Below, one piece after another: positions 1 through 10,172 of a stretch of 64,000 nt of DNA. The position numbers and the translations under genes are program-made. Within the stretch, counting starts at the first letter, position 1, and each line of letters begins with the position of its first letter. Source of the DNA: Adiantum capillus-veneris (taxonomy: Eukaryota; Streptophyta; Polypodiopsida; Polypodiales; Pteridaceae); assembly GCA_014529385.2 (NCBI GenBank), contig CM043966.1, positions 42,973,037 through 43,037,036 on the forward strand. Direction: 5' to 3'. Below the pieces are notes generated by a model. The model worked only from the letters and a program-made list of their open reading frames with translations, did not search any database and was not told the origin of the DNA.

Positions 1-2239
1 GGCCATGCACCAACCTTCTATTTCCATTTATCTGACAAGTGTGACAGCTTTTACACCAATGTTGAACATCCACATGCAAACTTGGCCAAACATACCCTGA
101 AAGCAAAATCTTCTTCACCTTTAATTCTTAGGAAAAATGACCACCACATGCCTCTTCATGCAAACCTTTTAGAATGGCTGGAATTTCCGCGATAGTTGGT
201 ACTCTTCTGCACACTTTATCCTTCCCTCTTTGATAGAGGGAGCCTTCTAGGAAGAGATACATGCTTGCCTTCTTCATGAGTCTCCTCTTCTGAGCTTTTG
301 TGAAGTCTGGTGGAAACTCACCCTCCAAAATGTAGCCAATGATGGGAGCCAATGACTCCAATCCCTGGTACCTCGGTTGCTTCACAGCAGCCGCCACCAT
401 GATGACCTGTACTTCTTTCTTTACACATGCAATGGCTTGTTGTGCAAGTAAATCAGCATCTTCATTTTGTTTCCTAGGAATATGATATAATTGCACCTCC
501 TCAAATTGATTAAATAGCCTACGGATGGTATGAACTTTGGCCCTTAGTCTTTCATTTTTGCATGCCCAAATGCCTAAAATCTGCTTCACAATGAGAAGTG
601 CATCCCCTTTTACCATGAGACGTTGTATACCATGGCCAATGCATATTTTTAAACCATGAAGTAGTGTGTCATATTCTGCTTCATTGTTGCTAGCTGAACT
701 TAGTAGATTGAACTTCTCTTTCATGACCACCTCTCCACTTGGGTTGAGCAACACTAGCCCTCCCCCTGCTTTTCCTATGGCTCGACGAAAAGCTCCATCA
801 AAGAACAAGGTAAAAGCATTAGGAATACTTTTTTGTGGTGGCAATGGTAGGGTCTTTACTTCAGGCACCTTAATCTCCTTTTCATGCACCCTATAAGTGA
901 GAATCCCTGCCAATTGTGCACGCACACTATCTTCTACCTTGAAAGAGTATTGGAACTCTTGCAACTCCATAATCCACTTTGAGATCCTAGTACTAAGATT
1001 CATTTGAGATGACACCCAAGGGAACAAATTTTCTGCAGTGAGAATTACAAAAGGTTTTGGTAGCAGGTAGGATCTAAACTTTCTCACCGCAAACATGAGA
1101 GAAAGCATCATGAGTTCTGCTTCTGTGTAGTCTCTCTCCAAAGCATTCATGACCCTACTAGCAAAGTAGATGGGTCGCATCCTTGTACTGTGGGGATCTT
1201 GTTGTAGCAACACAGCACCAATTGTTTCCCTTCCAACACTAGAGCTAACAAAGAATGTGTACTCCCAACAAGGAGGCATGAGTGTTGGTAGCTCTGACAA
1301 AATGACTTTAATGGTACAAAAATACTCTTCAAGCTCATCAGACCATGCAAATTCTACTTGTTGTGTCAACTTTTGCAAAGGATGAAGCAACTCCGAGGCT
1401 AAGTGAATGAAGCGTGACATATACTTCACCTTCTGAATGAAAGAGATGACCTCCTTAAGACTCTTCGGTGATGGGAGCTCAATAAGAGCCTTTGCCTTTG
1501 AAGGATCCACCTCAATGCCTTTATAGGAAACCTTGTGACCGAGCAAGATCACTTCATCCTCACCTATGTGGCACTTGTCGGGGTTGAGTTGACCTCCCAT
1601 GTCGTAGAGCTTCTTTAAACCTTCTTCTACCCTTTGTAGATGCAATGATTTTGAGCTATAAATGCAGAAATCATCAATGAACACCCTAATTTACTTTCCA
1701 AAGAATGCTTGAAACACCATGTTCATGAAACGTTGGAATGTTGCAGGAGCATTTGTCAGGCCAAATGGCATGACTCTAAAAGCATAACAACCCCAAGGAG
1801 TGATAAAGGTTGTTTTCAATTGATCTTCCAATGCGATACCTATTTGAAAGTAGCCTGAGTAGCCATCACACACAGTGTACTTCTCATGACCAGCTACCTC
1901 ATTTAGTATCTCATCCTGAAATGGGAGGGGAAAGTGATCTCTTTTTGTTGCCTCATTGAGTGGACGGTAATCCACACACACCCTCCACTTGCCATTTTTC
2001 TTAGGAGTGACAACAACAGGAGAGACCCACTTTGAATTCTCCACTGGATAAATGAAACCTGCTGCTAGAAGCTTTCTTACCTCCTTGATTAAAGCCTGCT
2101 CCTTGATGACTCCTAGCCTTCGTAGCTTCTGAGCCTTAGGTGTGGTCTCTGGCTTCAACTCAATTTTGTGTTGAACAGCATCTACTCCACGCACATCGGT
2201 GTAGTCTTTAGCAAAAAGCCTAGGAAATTTCCTTAGCAC
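1..2239 (-). pseudogene. pol: Tat-type Ty3/gypsy pol (RT, two RNase H domains, integrase start), partial
   Basis: This is the pol region of the left-edge retrotransposon, read on the minus strand and leaving the window at base 1. In order it holds an RT fingers/palm part (KKNGKWRVCVDYRPLNEATK, then MPFGLTNAPATFQ), the RT active site as FIDDF, a connection-type RNase H (about 1,265-905), a second archaeal-type RNase H (about 820-425; FFDGA, NNEAEY, KGDALL, NEDADLLA supply D-E-D-D), and the integrase zinc-finger half (GGHFS, later CKSCHTCQ at bases 1-60). A second RNase H before integrase is the hallmark of the plant Tat/Ogre lineage. Breaks: in-frame TAA at 1,691-1,693 just before FIDDF, in-frame TAA at 128-130 in the integrase finger, and a -1 frame change against the upstream gag-protease frame at about 2,233-2,245. 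It is therefore non-functional as it stands. Family assignment is confident; lineage is moderately so. Confidence 0.9.
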
Positions 2240-4209
2240 ACATCCTCTCTTTCATCCTTTGTAAGTGTTGTAGATAGCATACCTTCTAGCATTCTTTCAT
2301 CTTCCACTTTTTGGTTCTCTTGGGAACCTACCTCCTCCAAACCTTGACAAGAGGTCTCTTGGTTGCTTGGCTTAAACCTTACCCCCATGACTTCGATGGA
2401 AGACTCCTCTTCAGTAATGCTGCCGCTACTTTCTTCTTCTGAAGTGCTATCGGTCCAACCTTCTTCCGTCTCACTTTGAGATGATTCTTCATGGAGCTCC
2501 TCTTGGCGTTGCTCCTTCATGTCAAAGACAACCTTCTTATGATTGTCATTCCTGCAAATTAATTTCCCATTCTCCCAATCCTGCAAAGCTCGCATTTTCA
2601 TTAGCCATGGTCTTCCTAGGATAAATGGATAACCGCTTCCCTTGGTCGACATAACATAAAAATCCACCGCTTTCTTAATGGCAAAGGCCTCTACAAAGAC
2701 ATTTTTACAAATGCCTACACACCTAGCCTTGCTATTGTTTGCCATCTTGACTTTGATTTCAGGTGTCTCATGGATGTGCATGCCTAGTCTTTGCATGAGT
2801 CCCTCTGTCATGATGCAAATTTGTGCACCCCCATCCACTAGACCTTTCCTAACCAATCTTCCTTTGATGTAACAGTCTAGCACCGGTGTAATGTCCTCAT
2901 TCATTTCAGCTTGTGCAATTTTTACAACAGGCACACTCTCTTTTACCTTTCTCCTAGTGCTAACTGCCCTTGTTAAATCCCTCCTAACTTGTGGACATAA
3001 TGCAAGAAATTGAGGCCATGAAATATCAGGACCCTTACCTCTCATGTCTTCCAACAAGTTGTACGGAGCCATACCATGTCCAAGAGGGAAGTCTTGGAGG
3101 TTGATACGACGTCGAGTCCTCTTGGTTTCCTTGGTCTCCTTTGCCTTTTTGCCTTGTCCATGGTCACTCTGTGATGTGACTCCTTCTTTATCTTTACCTT
3201 TCCCTCGGCCACGCTTAATGCCATTGGCTTCCATGTCAACCTCATTTGAATTTGTCACCTCTACCACATGCACATTTGGATCTGGCAAAGGTGGAACTCC
3301 TTCTACCCCTTGTGGAGGTGGTCTTGGTCCATTTGGCCTTTGTAGAAGCCTTGGTTGTTGACCAGCTCCTTCTCCTGCATTCATCACTGGGTAATTCAAG
3401 TTAGGTCTCCCTGGCTCTCCACGGGGCCAAGGACAATTATACATCCCATGTCCAGACTCTCCACAATTCCAACATTGCAAGACTCTCCTAGTTCGTGGCT
3501 CTCTCTCTTCTGACTTCTTTGCTTGTCCCTTTGGACCTACAGCTTGTGCAAGGTGAATTGACAGGCTGCTTAAAGATTCATTTAACTTCTCAATCACTTC
3601 AGCCGTTACCTCAGGAAGCTCCCTAGATTTTGATGCTTGTGACTTACCTTTGGGTCTAAGACCTTCTATTGGAACCTCTCCCCTTAAGCACTTGAGTTTC
3701 CTATACTTCTCAGCAGCCCTAGTTTCAGCTGCATTGAAAGTAGCAGGTGCACCCGCCTCAACTTTTACCTTAAGGTCAGGAAAAAGTCCGGCTATGAACC
3801 TCTCCTTCTCTAAAAATTCTGCACCATCACCAGGGTTAGCAACATTTCGTATCCATAGAGCCCAAAGACGTAGAAACTCTTGCTTGTACAAGTAGTAGTC
3901 ATCTAAGTCTTTTTGCTTATGAGAAACAATGTCTTGCCATAGTTTTTGAGTGTTTTGGGGATCAAGGAAGTATTTCTTGAAACGATTCAAAACTTCCGTG
4001 TAATTCCCTTTAATTTCCTCAGGCAAAGAGTCAAACCAAGTGCTAACATCTTTCCTAAGGACCACCTCAAACATTTCTACACGTTCTTGATCAGTTACTA
4101 TCCTCTTGATACGGCAAGACATCTTGAAATTCGCTAGAAATAATTCTGCATCCTCTCCAGGCTCTCCAAAGAAAAGAGGATATCCAAACATTTGGCGTTG
4201 GCTCTCCAT
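2233..4209 (-). CDS. gag-pro: Gag-protease polyprotein of the Tat-type element
   Basis: An uninterrupted minus-strand frame of about 658 codons. I place the start at the ATG at 4,209 (MESQRQMFGYPLFF), because the 26 upstream residues in the same frame look like leader. The first ~170 residues are a retrotransposon gag capsid-like domain (WFDSLPEEIKGNYTEVLNRF, FRF-like EFLRLWALWIRN). A CCHC zinc knuckle, CWNCGESGHGMYNC, lies near bases 3,435-3,477 and should bind the packaged RNA. A retropepsin-like domain follows, with active-site motif VDGGAQICIM near 2,847 and FILGRPWLM near 2,610. DGG in place of DTG/DSG is seen in plant Tat-type proteases. An acidic Ser/Glu-rich linker closes the frame at TAA 2,233. 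The pol frame begins immediately in -1, so either a nucleotide was lost or a frameshift was used; no obvious slippery heptamer is present. Confidence 0.88.
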   Translation of the reverse strand: MESQRQMFGYPLFFGEPGEDAELFLANFKMSCRIKRIVTDQERVEMFEVVLRKDVSTWFDSLPEEIKGNYTEVLNRFKKYFLDPQNTQKLWQDIVSHKQKDLDDYYLYKQEFLRLWALWIRNVANPGDGAEFLEKERFIAGLFPDLKVKVEAGAPATFNAAETRAAEKYRKLKCLRGEVPIEGLRPKGKSQASKSRELPEVTAEVIEKLNESLSSLSIHLAQAVGPKGQAKKSEEREPRTRRVLQCWNCGESGHGMYNCPWPRGEPGRPNLNYPVMNAGEGAGQQPRLLQRPNGPRPPPQGVEGVPPLPDPNVHVVEVTNSNEVDMEANGIKRGRGKGKDKEGVTSQSDHGQGKKAKETKETKRTRRRINLQDFPLGHGMAPYNLLEDMRGKGPDISWPQFLALCPQVRRDLTRAVSTRRKVKESVPVVKIAQAEMNEDITPVLDCYIKGRLVRKGLVDGGAQICIMTEGLMQRLGMHIHETPEIKVKMANNSKARCVGICKNVFVEAFAIKKAVDFYVMSTKGSGYPFILGRPWLMKMRALQDWENGKLICRNDNHKKVVFDMKEQRQEELHEESSQSETEEGWTDSTSEEESSGSITEEESSIEVMGVRFKPSNQETSCQGLEEVGSQENQKVEDERMLEGMLSTTLTKDEREDVC

Positions 4210-4293
4210 TGAATTGATTTCAAAGTGACGCGTTTTTGTTTTTTCTTTCTTTAAAAGATTTACACAATAATATTTTCTAAATTGCAATCTATT

Positions 4294-4512
4294 CTAAAAC
4301 AAAATAAAAATATTCACATCAAATGACCTATGATAATCAATAATAGGTAGAATGACAGGGTTTGGTGACGCGAGAATTTCTCCTACTCTTTGGGCACCAA
4401 ACATGAATACCATACGTTGTTGAAAATGGATTTTTCTACAGATTGCAATGTTTACTCTAATGTGTGGAGTGAAATGAAAGGGAAAAACCTGTATTCCTGG
4501 GCCATTATCCAT
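4294..4512 (-). other. Leader ORF module A (72 codons)
   Basis: A short ORF in the leader just upstream of gag. Its C-terminal half (RKIHFQQRMVFMFGAQR, then EILAS, ILPIIDY, SFDVNIFILF) is clearly related to module B next to it and to a counterpart at 61,574-61,795. The minus-strand end reads as a T-rich run closing in TTTTAG, which also resembles an intron acceptor. No known domain is recognised. It could be a real small protein, an exon, or a structured leader repeat that happens to stay open. Confidence 0.45.
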
Positions 4513-4533
4513 GGTCTATGCATGACCTAACTC

Positions 4534-4746
4534 TTAAAACAAAACAAAAATATAGACGTCCAAACTAAGGTCGTACCTAATGAGAGGCAAAATAAAAGGA
4601 TTTACTGATGCGTTTATCTCTACCAACCTAAGAGGACCTAAAATTCTACGAATTACTCGCTGAAATTGCAACTTAGTACTAACAATTATGTGTACCTTTT
4701 GCCTTGCAATGGGAATGAAGGGACCATACAAATTCTCGTGATTCAT
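4534..4746 (-). other. Leader ORF module B (70 codons)
   Basis: Second member of the tandem leader pair. Its predicted peptide (starting MNHENLYGPFIPIARQ, ending DVYIFVLF) aligns without gaps over 70 residues with the ORF at 61,365-61,577, about 40 of 70 residues identical by eye, and more weakly with module A. Conserved blocks are STKLQFQR, NPFIL and the terminal IFVLF before the stop. The minus-strand end is again T-rich (TGTTTTGTTTTAAG). Function unknown. Confidence 0.45.
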
Positions 4747-4800
4747 GCAAGCTACTTGATTATGCTAAAGGTTGAGCCTTCACAAAACATACACAAGCCT

Positions 4801-4819
4801 GTCCTCCGTGGGGGCACCA
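4801..4819 (-). other. Candidate primer-binding site of the left element
   Basis: On the minus strand, TGGTGCCCCCACGGAGGAC starts three bases after a CA that would end the 5' LTR. A primer-binding site starts with TGG because it pairs with the CCA end of a tRNA. I could not assign the tRNA with confidence; it is not the tRNA-Asp type used by the other elements here. Placement between LTR and leader fits. Confidence 0.45.
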
Positions 4820-4996
4820 ATTTGAAGCGGTCCGGGGCGGGCAACAAGAAGAGCAACCTCTAGACACCCTTCAAGGCTCCCGTGCTGCTCAATGGGTTGG
4901 GGTTGGAAAAAACAACAAACACACACACAAACCCGCAACCTAACCCTACACAAATTTGGGGCACCACCTACTTTTGGATGCGAACTAGGACGCGTA

Positions 4997-4997
4997 G

Positions 4998-5061
<64 letters not shown>
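4997..5061. repeat. (GATA)n-(GA)n microsatellite
   Basis: A few GATA units run into more than twenty GA units, inside the presumed R/U5 part of the LTR. The Leu-Ser-rich minus-strand ORF across it is an artefact of the repeat. Confidence 0.95.
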
Positions 5062-5063
<2 letters not shown>

Positions 5064-5720
5064 TGCTCGGGCTGCTTTGAAACGTATCGACAATGATCAA
5101 GCAAACACAACTATATATTTAAGAAAGAGAGAGAAAGGGGGAGGGGGTGCTTGTTGCATTAATACCTTCTTACAAATTTGTCATGACAAATCAAAGTGAG
5201 ATTAGTATTTGTTCAACATAGCTTGCGTAAATTTCACCACAACACATCACAAGAAAAGCCACCCCAATCACTGTCTTAAGGCCAGGGGAGTCCTCTCCAC
5301 CCTGTCGCCCTCTTACAGTATGTGGGATTTATGGCTAGATTGATGACAACACCAGAGACAAGCTATCAAGAACTTAACAAAAAACACCAAGACACTTACG
5401 CATCATTGTTGTCCATTACTTCACGTTGGAAGGGAGACAAAGTATCCAAGCTTAGTCCAAATCCACCCTCCTTGATTCAACAAATGTTGGGCTTACACTA
5501 GTAGGAGAAATGATAGATTTCCTACTCTCAATTGAATGATCACTCTCTCTCTTACAATGGCATAGAGTTCCCTTGCTAATCCCCTATTACAACACATGCA
5601 CATGCATAAGACAATGAGCTTCCACTCAAGAGCTCCTTCTAGAGAGGTTGAGCTTGGCTTCTCAAGCTATAGCATAGTGCTCTTGCTTATGGCTCCCCCC
5701 TTTTGTGCTAGCTACACCCT

Positions 5721-5730
5721 CCTTTTATAG
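5721..5730 (-). promoter_or_regulatory. LTR TATA box
   Basis: Minus-strand CTATAAAAGG with a matching arrangement at 62,353-62,362 in the related LTR. It would start transcription toward the gag-pol genes at lower coordinates. Confidence 0.6.
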
Positions 5731-7296
5731 CAATTTTGAAGGCTAGGGTTGCTCCTCTAACCATGGTTGGGTTAGATTTTCAGCAATTTACCTAATTTCT
5801 TTTGCTTGGAATTATCAAGAAGTTGGTGGGGAAAGAGAGAGGAGAGAAATGGAGGTGATAGGACTTTTCATAGTGGGTTAGTGTTAGTAGAGTTAGTATT
5901 AATTTACAAATGGAATTGGATATTTACAATGGGAGTATCCATGTAGGATACAAATAAGGAAGAAAAACTCTTAAGAGGTAAGAAAAGGTGGATTTCTTAC
6001 AAGGTTGATGCTCCAAGTGTCTTGAGTAGGGACAATTTTGACGCTTGTTGACGGTCCACTAGCTTTGACGGTACATTTTTTCTCCACTCTTGACCTTCCT
6101 TGAGAGACAAGGTAATTGAAGCTGAGTAATCAACCACCATGATGCTGTCTTTTAAGAGAAGAGGCTGAATTTTGTGGTTTTTTTGATAGATATGGGTAAT
6201 TTGGAGGAGGAAAAATGAGACTAGGTGGTCAATTTTGGAATGGAATTGTGTGTGGGAGGTATGAGTTCACCATGGTTTCTCTTATGCTTCAAGGTTGAGG
6301 AGAAGGTGAGTAGGGTGCAGAGAGGAGTGGTGAGAGAGGTGGGGATGATGAGTGGAGAAGTGTGTGTGAAAGAGGAAAATGATAAAGTGGAAGAGAGAGT
6401 GTGGCTGCATAGCATGGGAAAACTGGGGTCCACTAATAAAATCATAGCTCACAGATCGTAGCTCAAAAAAATATGAAAAAATTTGAGGCAAAAGTTCAGC
6501 CCACGAGCTACAACTTTTGTTTGTATCACCTTTTCAAATTTGGAGAGCAAGTGAACTTTAAAAATTCAGCAAAACCGACTGTTTTTTTCCACTGCACAAA
6601 GTCCTTGTGGGGTCCTTCTTTGGATGATTCTTTTGAATACCTCCAAGAGTGAGCCCTCCATAGTGCATGTATGCATGCCACCTACCCTTGACCTTATTTG
6701 GTAGGTCTATAATTGAAGATATTGTTGAGATCATGATATAAGTGAATAGTACAACTAAGAAAATCAAATATTGAGGGGTCTAAAAAAATATGTACATGTC
6801 AAATATAAATAATATAAGTGGAAAAAATATAAAGGGGTCAAAAGAAATCTCTCTCATTATGAGGCTACCATAAAAAGATAAATATTTTTGGTGTTCTAAT
6901 TTTTTAGAAAAAAAACAAAATAGATGTAGGAAGGGAAAAATCACAATAGTGAAAAAATATACACATAAATAAAACTAGTTTTTTTGGATTTTTGTTGGGG
7001 TGGAGTTACACCAAATATAAGAGAAGCTTACATGAAAATATTTCTATATGGAATAAAGAGTATGAAAAATGGTAAGAAAAATTGTGGTAATGGTGAGGCA
7101 ATGTACAGAGCATAAATAACACACAGCTAGGTAGAAATATTTAAATAAATACCAAAATAATTATGAAATAATCTTTTATTTAGGCCCTATATACAAAGAA
7201 ATATTTACATACGCATGGGCCATAATATACTTATATTTTTTTTATTTTTTATTTTTTTGGCTCAACTAGCCCAATGACTAGCTAATTGAGGGTTTT

Positions 7297-9501
7297 TTAT
7301 TTCAGTAAGGAGATATGGGAAAAGTCCCCTAACTCACACGCACCTATATACAGTGAAAGGGTGAGGGTAACCACAATGTTTGAGTGATTTGATAGGGTGA
7401 GATAACTCACTATGGCAATTACAGAGAGCCGAAAAACGGCTATAAGTAGAAACACTCCTCGTTCATCACTAGTTTTGTCTACTCGTCTTCTTAGGTCATC
7501 GGCTTCATTGGCCTCTCTGACTTGTTTCCACAATTCGTCAAGACCATCTATCTCTTTACAATCCTCAGGTATAGCTTGGTGAAATCCCCCGGAAGAGTTA
7601 TCCGTGGTATTCAGTACTATCCTTGGTTCTAATGCTGGGTCTTTGAGGTTTGGTCTGTGCTCATGACTAGAATCTGGCTCTTTTAGTTCCTGGTTTGGTG
7701 GGATTACTTGTGTAGGCATGACACGGATCACATCCTCAGGTTTTGCAACTGGTGGTTCTAGTAAAGCTTGGGCTGTTTGAATCATTTTCTTGCACATTTC
7801 AAACCTTTTCTTTTCTAGTTCCGCATAGGGATATGCCATCCACCAGTGTTCTTGGGTTTGGTTGTTTTTTAGCCTCACATCATAGGCTTTCAAGAGGGCA
7901 TCTAATGTCTCATTAACGTTCTCTGCCAACACAGATCCTCTTGAACTAGCACTTCTCGGTTTCTCATTCGTGGATGGTTCTTCTAGAGGTTTAACCATCT
8001 GTGTAAGAGAAGGTGCCTCCTTTTCTTCATGTTGTTTTACCTTCTCCTGAGCTTCGGTAAGCTTCTCAGCTAGGGATTTTTGCTCTCGTTCCTTGCGTGC
8101 TTTCATCCTAGTCTTTCTAGCTTTCCAACTATTTCGTTTGCTCTTGGTTTTCTGACTAGGTGCGTCTGTCTTTGGTCCATCATCTGTCTTTGGACTCGTG
8201 TCACTTTCCGTGTTCTTTGTCTCTGGATTCTCATCGGCTTTCTTTTGAGCTTGTGCTCTCGTAACTACTTGAACTGGTACAACATTTTCATTTTCTGAGC
8301 TACTAGGAAGCTGAACAATCCTTGATACATTTGTCGTGATTTTCCTGATTTGGTTTGGGTTTTTCGGGCAATCGGGGATCAAGTGAGTGATGCCACACTC
8401 AAGACAATAGGCATTTACTTCAGTGATCTCCGTATGAGGCCATTGTTTGACCAAGTGGTTGTCACGACTTTTGTGACAATCTGTCTCTGGTTGAGGAGAT
8501 TCTTTTAGCATTTCCTCTTGGCTATAAGCAAGCTTTGACCTAGATAAGCCACTATTTGCAATGAATCGCAATGTCCTTTTGTCCATTTCATACCTTCTTT
8601 CTTTTGACTGAAACCCAGGAGGTGGAGGTTGTACCGGCCTCACCACTCCATGTGTTTCTCTCACATTTTGTTGCTCCGAAGGGTAGTACTCACTTTGGTG
8701 GCTATACCACATTGTAGCTAGTACTGGCGTTGGTTTATTTGATGCTTTCATCATTGGCATGTATCTCATGTCTACCGGAATTCTAGCACCTGGCAGCGGA
8801 GGTTGTTGTCCTAAGACAAGCTGTGGCCTTAAAACTCCTACCGGTCCTGGCGCATTCCTCGTAATGTATCTAGGTGGAGTAGGTGCTTCTGGAACAAGTT
8901 GTACATACCTCTCCCTAGCATTTTCCATGCTATAATAGCACTCTTCCTCCGTATGGTTCGTCCATTTTCTCTCAATTTCACACCACTTTGGCTCTCCCGA
9001 ATCAAACCTTACAAGAGGAATCAACCTCTTGACCAAGTCGTCGATAAGCTTTTCTTGATCAATAGGTGCCGTTGGCTTGGCCATCGACTCACTTATCTGT
9101 GAAACACTGTGCTGAGAGGATGTGTCATCTCCTTGAATCTTTAAGTCCTTTTCTTTGTATGCCTCACAGTTATCCACTAGATAAAGAGCTTCTTTGATCA
9201 ACTCGTTTAGTGTCATGCTCCTTATCATATGCAGATCCTTCTGAAGGTCTGCATGTCTCATTCCCTGGATAAAGATCAGCATCAGTCGTGCTTGCGTAGG
9301 TAATTCCGCTCTCGGACAAAGCTTAACATATCTCTTGAGCGGTAATGATGCTTTGCGTACTGATTCATCCTCTTTTTGTTTGAATCTATGGATTTGCGAG
9401 ACCGTGTTGTGAGCAATGCCTTTTGGCGAGAATTCTTCAATAAACTCCTCAAACAGATCATCTAGGGTCTCAAAATCCCATTTTCCACCGAGTCGAACCA
9501 T
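7297..9501 (-). pseudogene. gag: Y element gag, C-terminal part
   Basis: Continuation of the gag that starts at 10,172, after a one-base frame change near 9,470-9,500 (the upstream frame reads TWFDSVENGI, this one resumes FETLDDLFEEFIEEFSP). It contains the capsid C-terminal region (FKQKEDESVRKASLPLKRYV, GMRHADLQKDL), a region with WCEIERKWTNHTEEECY, and a zinc knuckle CLECGITHLIPDC with CX2CX3HX4C spacing near 8,370-8,407. A long Lys/Glu-rich coiled-coil-like stretch follows, then a VMPTQVIPP motif shared with P gag. No protease, RT or integrase follows. The last ~65 residues before the stop are hydrophobic and unrelated to gag, so the true end is probably near 7,490. Confidence 0.8.
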
Positions 9502-10172
9502 GTAGCTGCATCATCTTCTAGAGTCAATCCAAATCCCGCAAACTGTGTCGCAAAATCTGAAACTTCCTCTGCTCTAATCACTCTTCTAAAAGCCGCTACG
9601 TGATCTCTCGGATCTTTATCTCCGGAGTATTTTCTGTTTACCCATTTCTGGACTTGGGATGGTCTAACTCGTCGATTGTCTACAAGTCTAACTAGCGACT
9701 CTCCCAATCCTTCTCTCGTTATCACTCTTGAAGGGAATCCTGGTGGCTCTCTTCTTGCAACTCCTATAGGAATTCTCGTGTTTGGTGGAGGCATTTGTGG
9801 TCCTTCATTGACCAAATATCCACCTCTTTCTAGTACAGTCTGTGGATTTGTGGTTTCTACAACTCTGTATTCTCGTCCATACTTGTCGACAACTATAGAT
9901 CCCCATTGACAGTCGACTCCGTATGTGTAGACATATAAGAGCTTGTAATCCGTTATCTCTTCTAGGTATGGATCTGAGCACCTATAAAGATTGACCTCAT
10001 TGTCGTCAATGTATCTATATAGTCCTTCAGTCTCATGACCAATCATCCGAACTCTCTCAACAAGATGGGTCTTTATCAATTGCAAGTTTGGAAGATCCAT
10101 TGTGGGAGGATATTCCTCTATCGTCGGGATCTCCAAGCTTGTGTAAGCTGCGTTTGAATCTAGGGTAGACAT
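9462..10172 (-). pseudogene. gag: Y element gag, N-terminal part
   Basis: Starts with ATG at 10,172 (MSTLDSNAAYTSLEIPTIEE) and ends by frame change in the capsid motif ATWFDSVENGI, which is typical of plant Ty3/gypsy gag. Residues 94-102 read VVDKYGREY, close to the nine-residue motif repeated in family X. KYSGDKDPRDHVAAFRRVI and FGLTLEDDAATWF mark the retrotransposon gag domain. The element appears to code for gag only, so if it was mobile it used enzymes from relatives such as an intact version of P. The shared tRNA-Asp primer site and knuckle spacing support that relationship. Confidence 0.82.

Larger units (their letters stand above)
4823..7140 (-). mobile_element. 5' LTR of the left (minus-strand) element, right end approximate
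   Basis: Non-coding stretch between the primer site and the next element. Support: a plus-strand TG at 4,823 (CA on the minus strand) beside the primer site, a minus-strand TATA box at 5,721-5,730 (CTATAAAAGG), and a segment at about 6,450-6,700 that resembles 62,460-62,720, which sits in the same position relative to another minus-strand TATA box. The right boundary is inferred from that comparison and may be wrong by a few hundred bases. The part from about 6,780 to 7,260 is very AT-rich with no coding content. No gene is seen in this stretch. Confidence 0.5.

Noticed and set aside
666-896. Plus-strand ORFs across the left element (666-896, 3,044-3,361 and others)
   Set aside because: They are shadows of the gag-pol frames on the opposite strand.
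2233-2245. Programmed -1 frameshift between gag-protease and pol of the left element
   Set aside because: The frames do differ by -1, but no slippery heptamer or obvious downstream structure is visible and pol carries other lesions, so a mutation is simpler.
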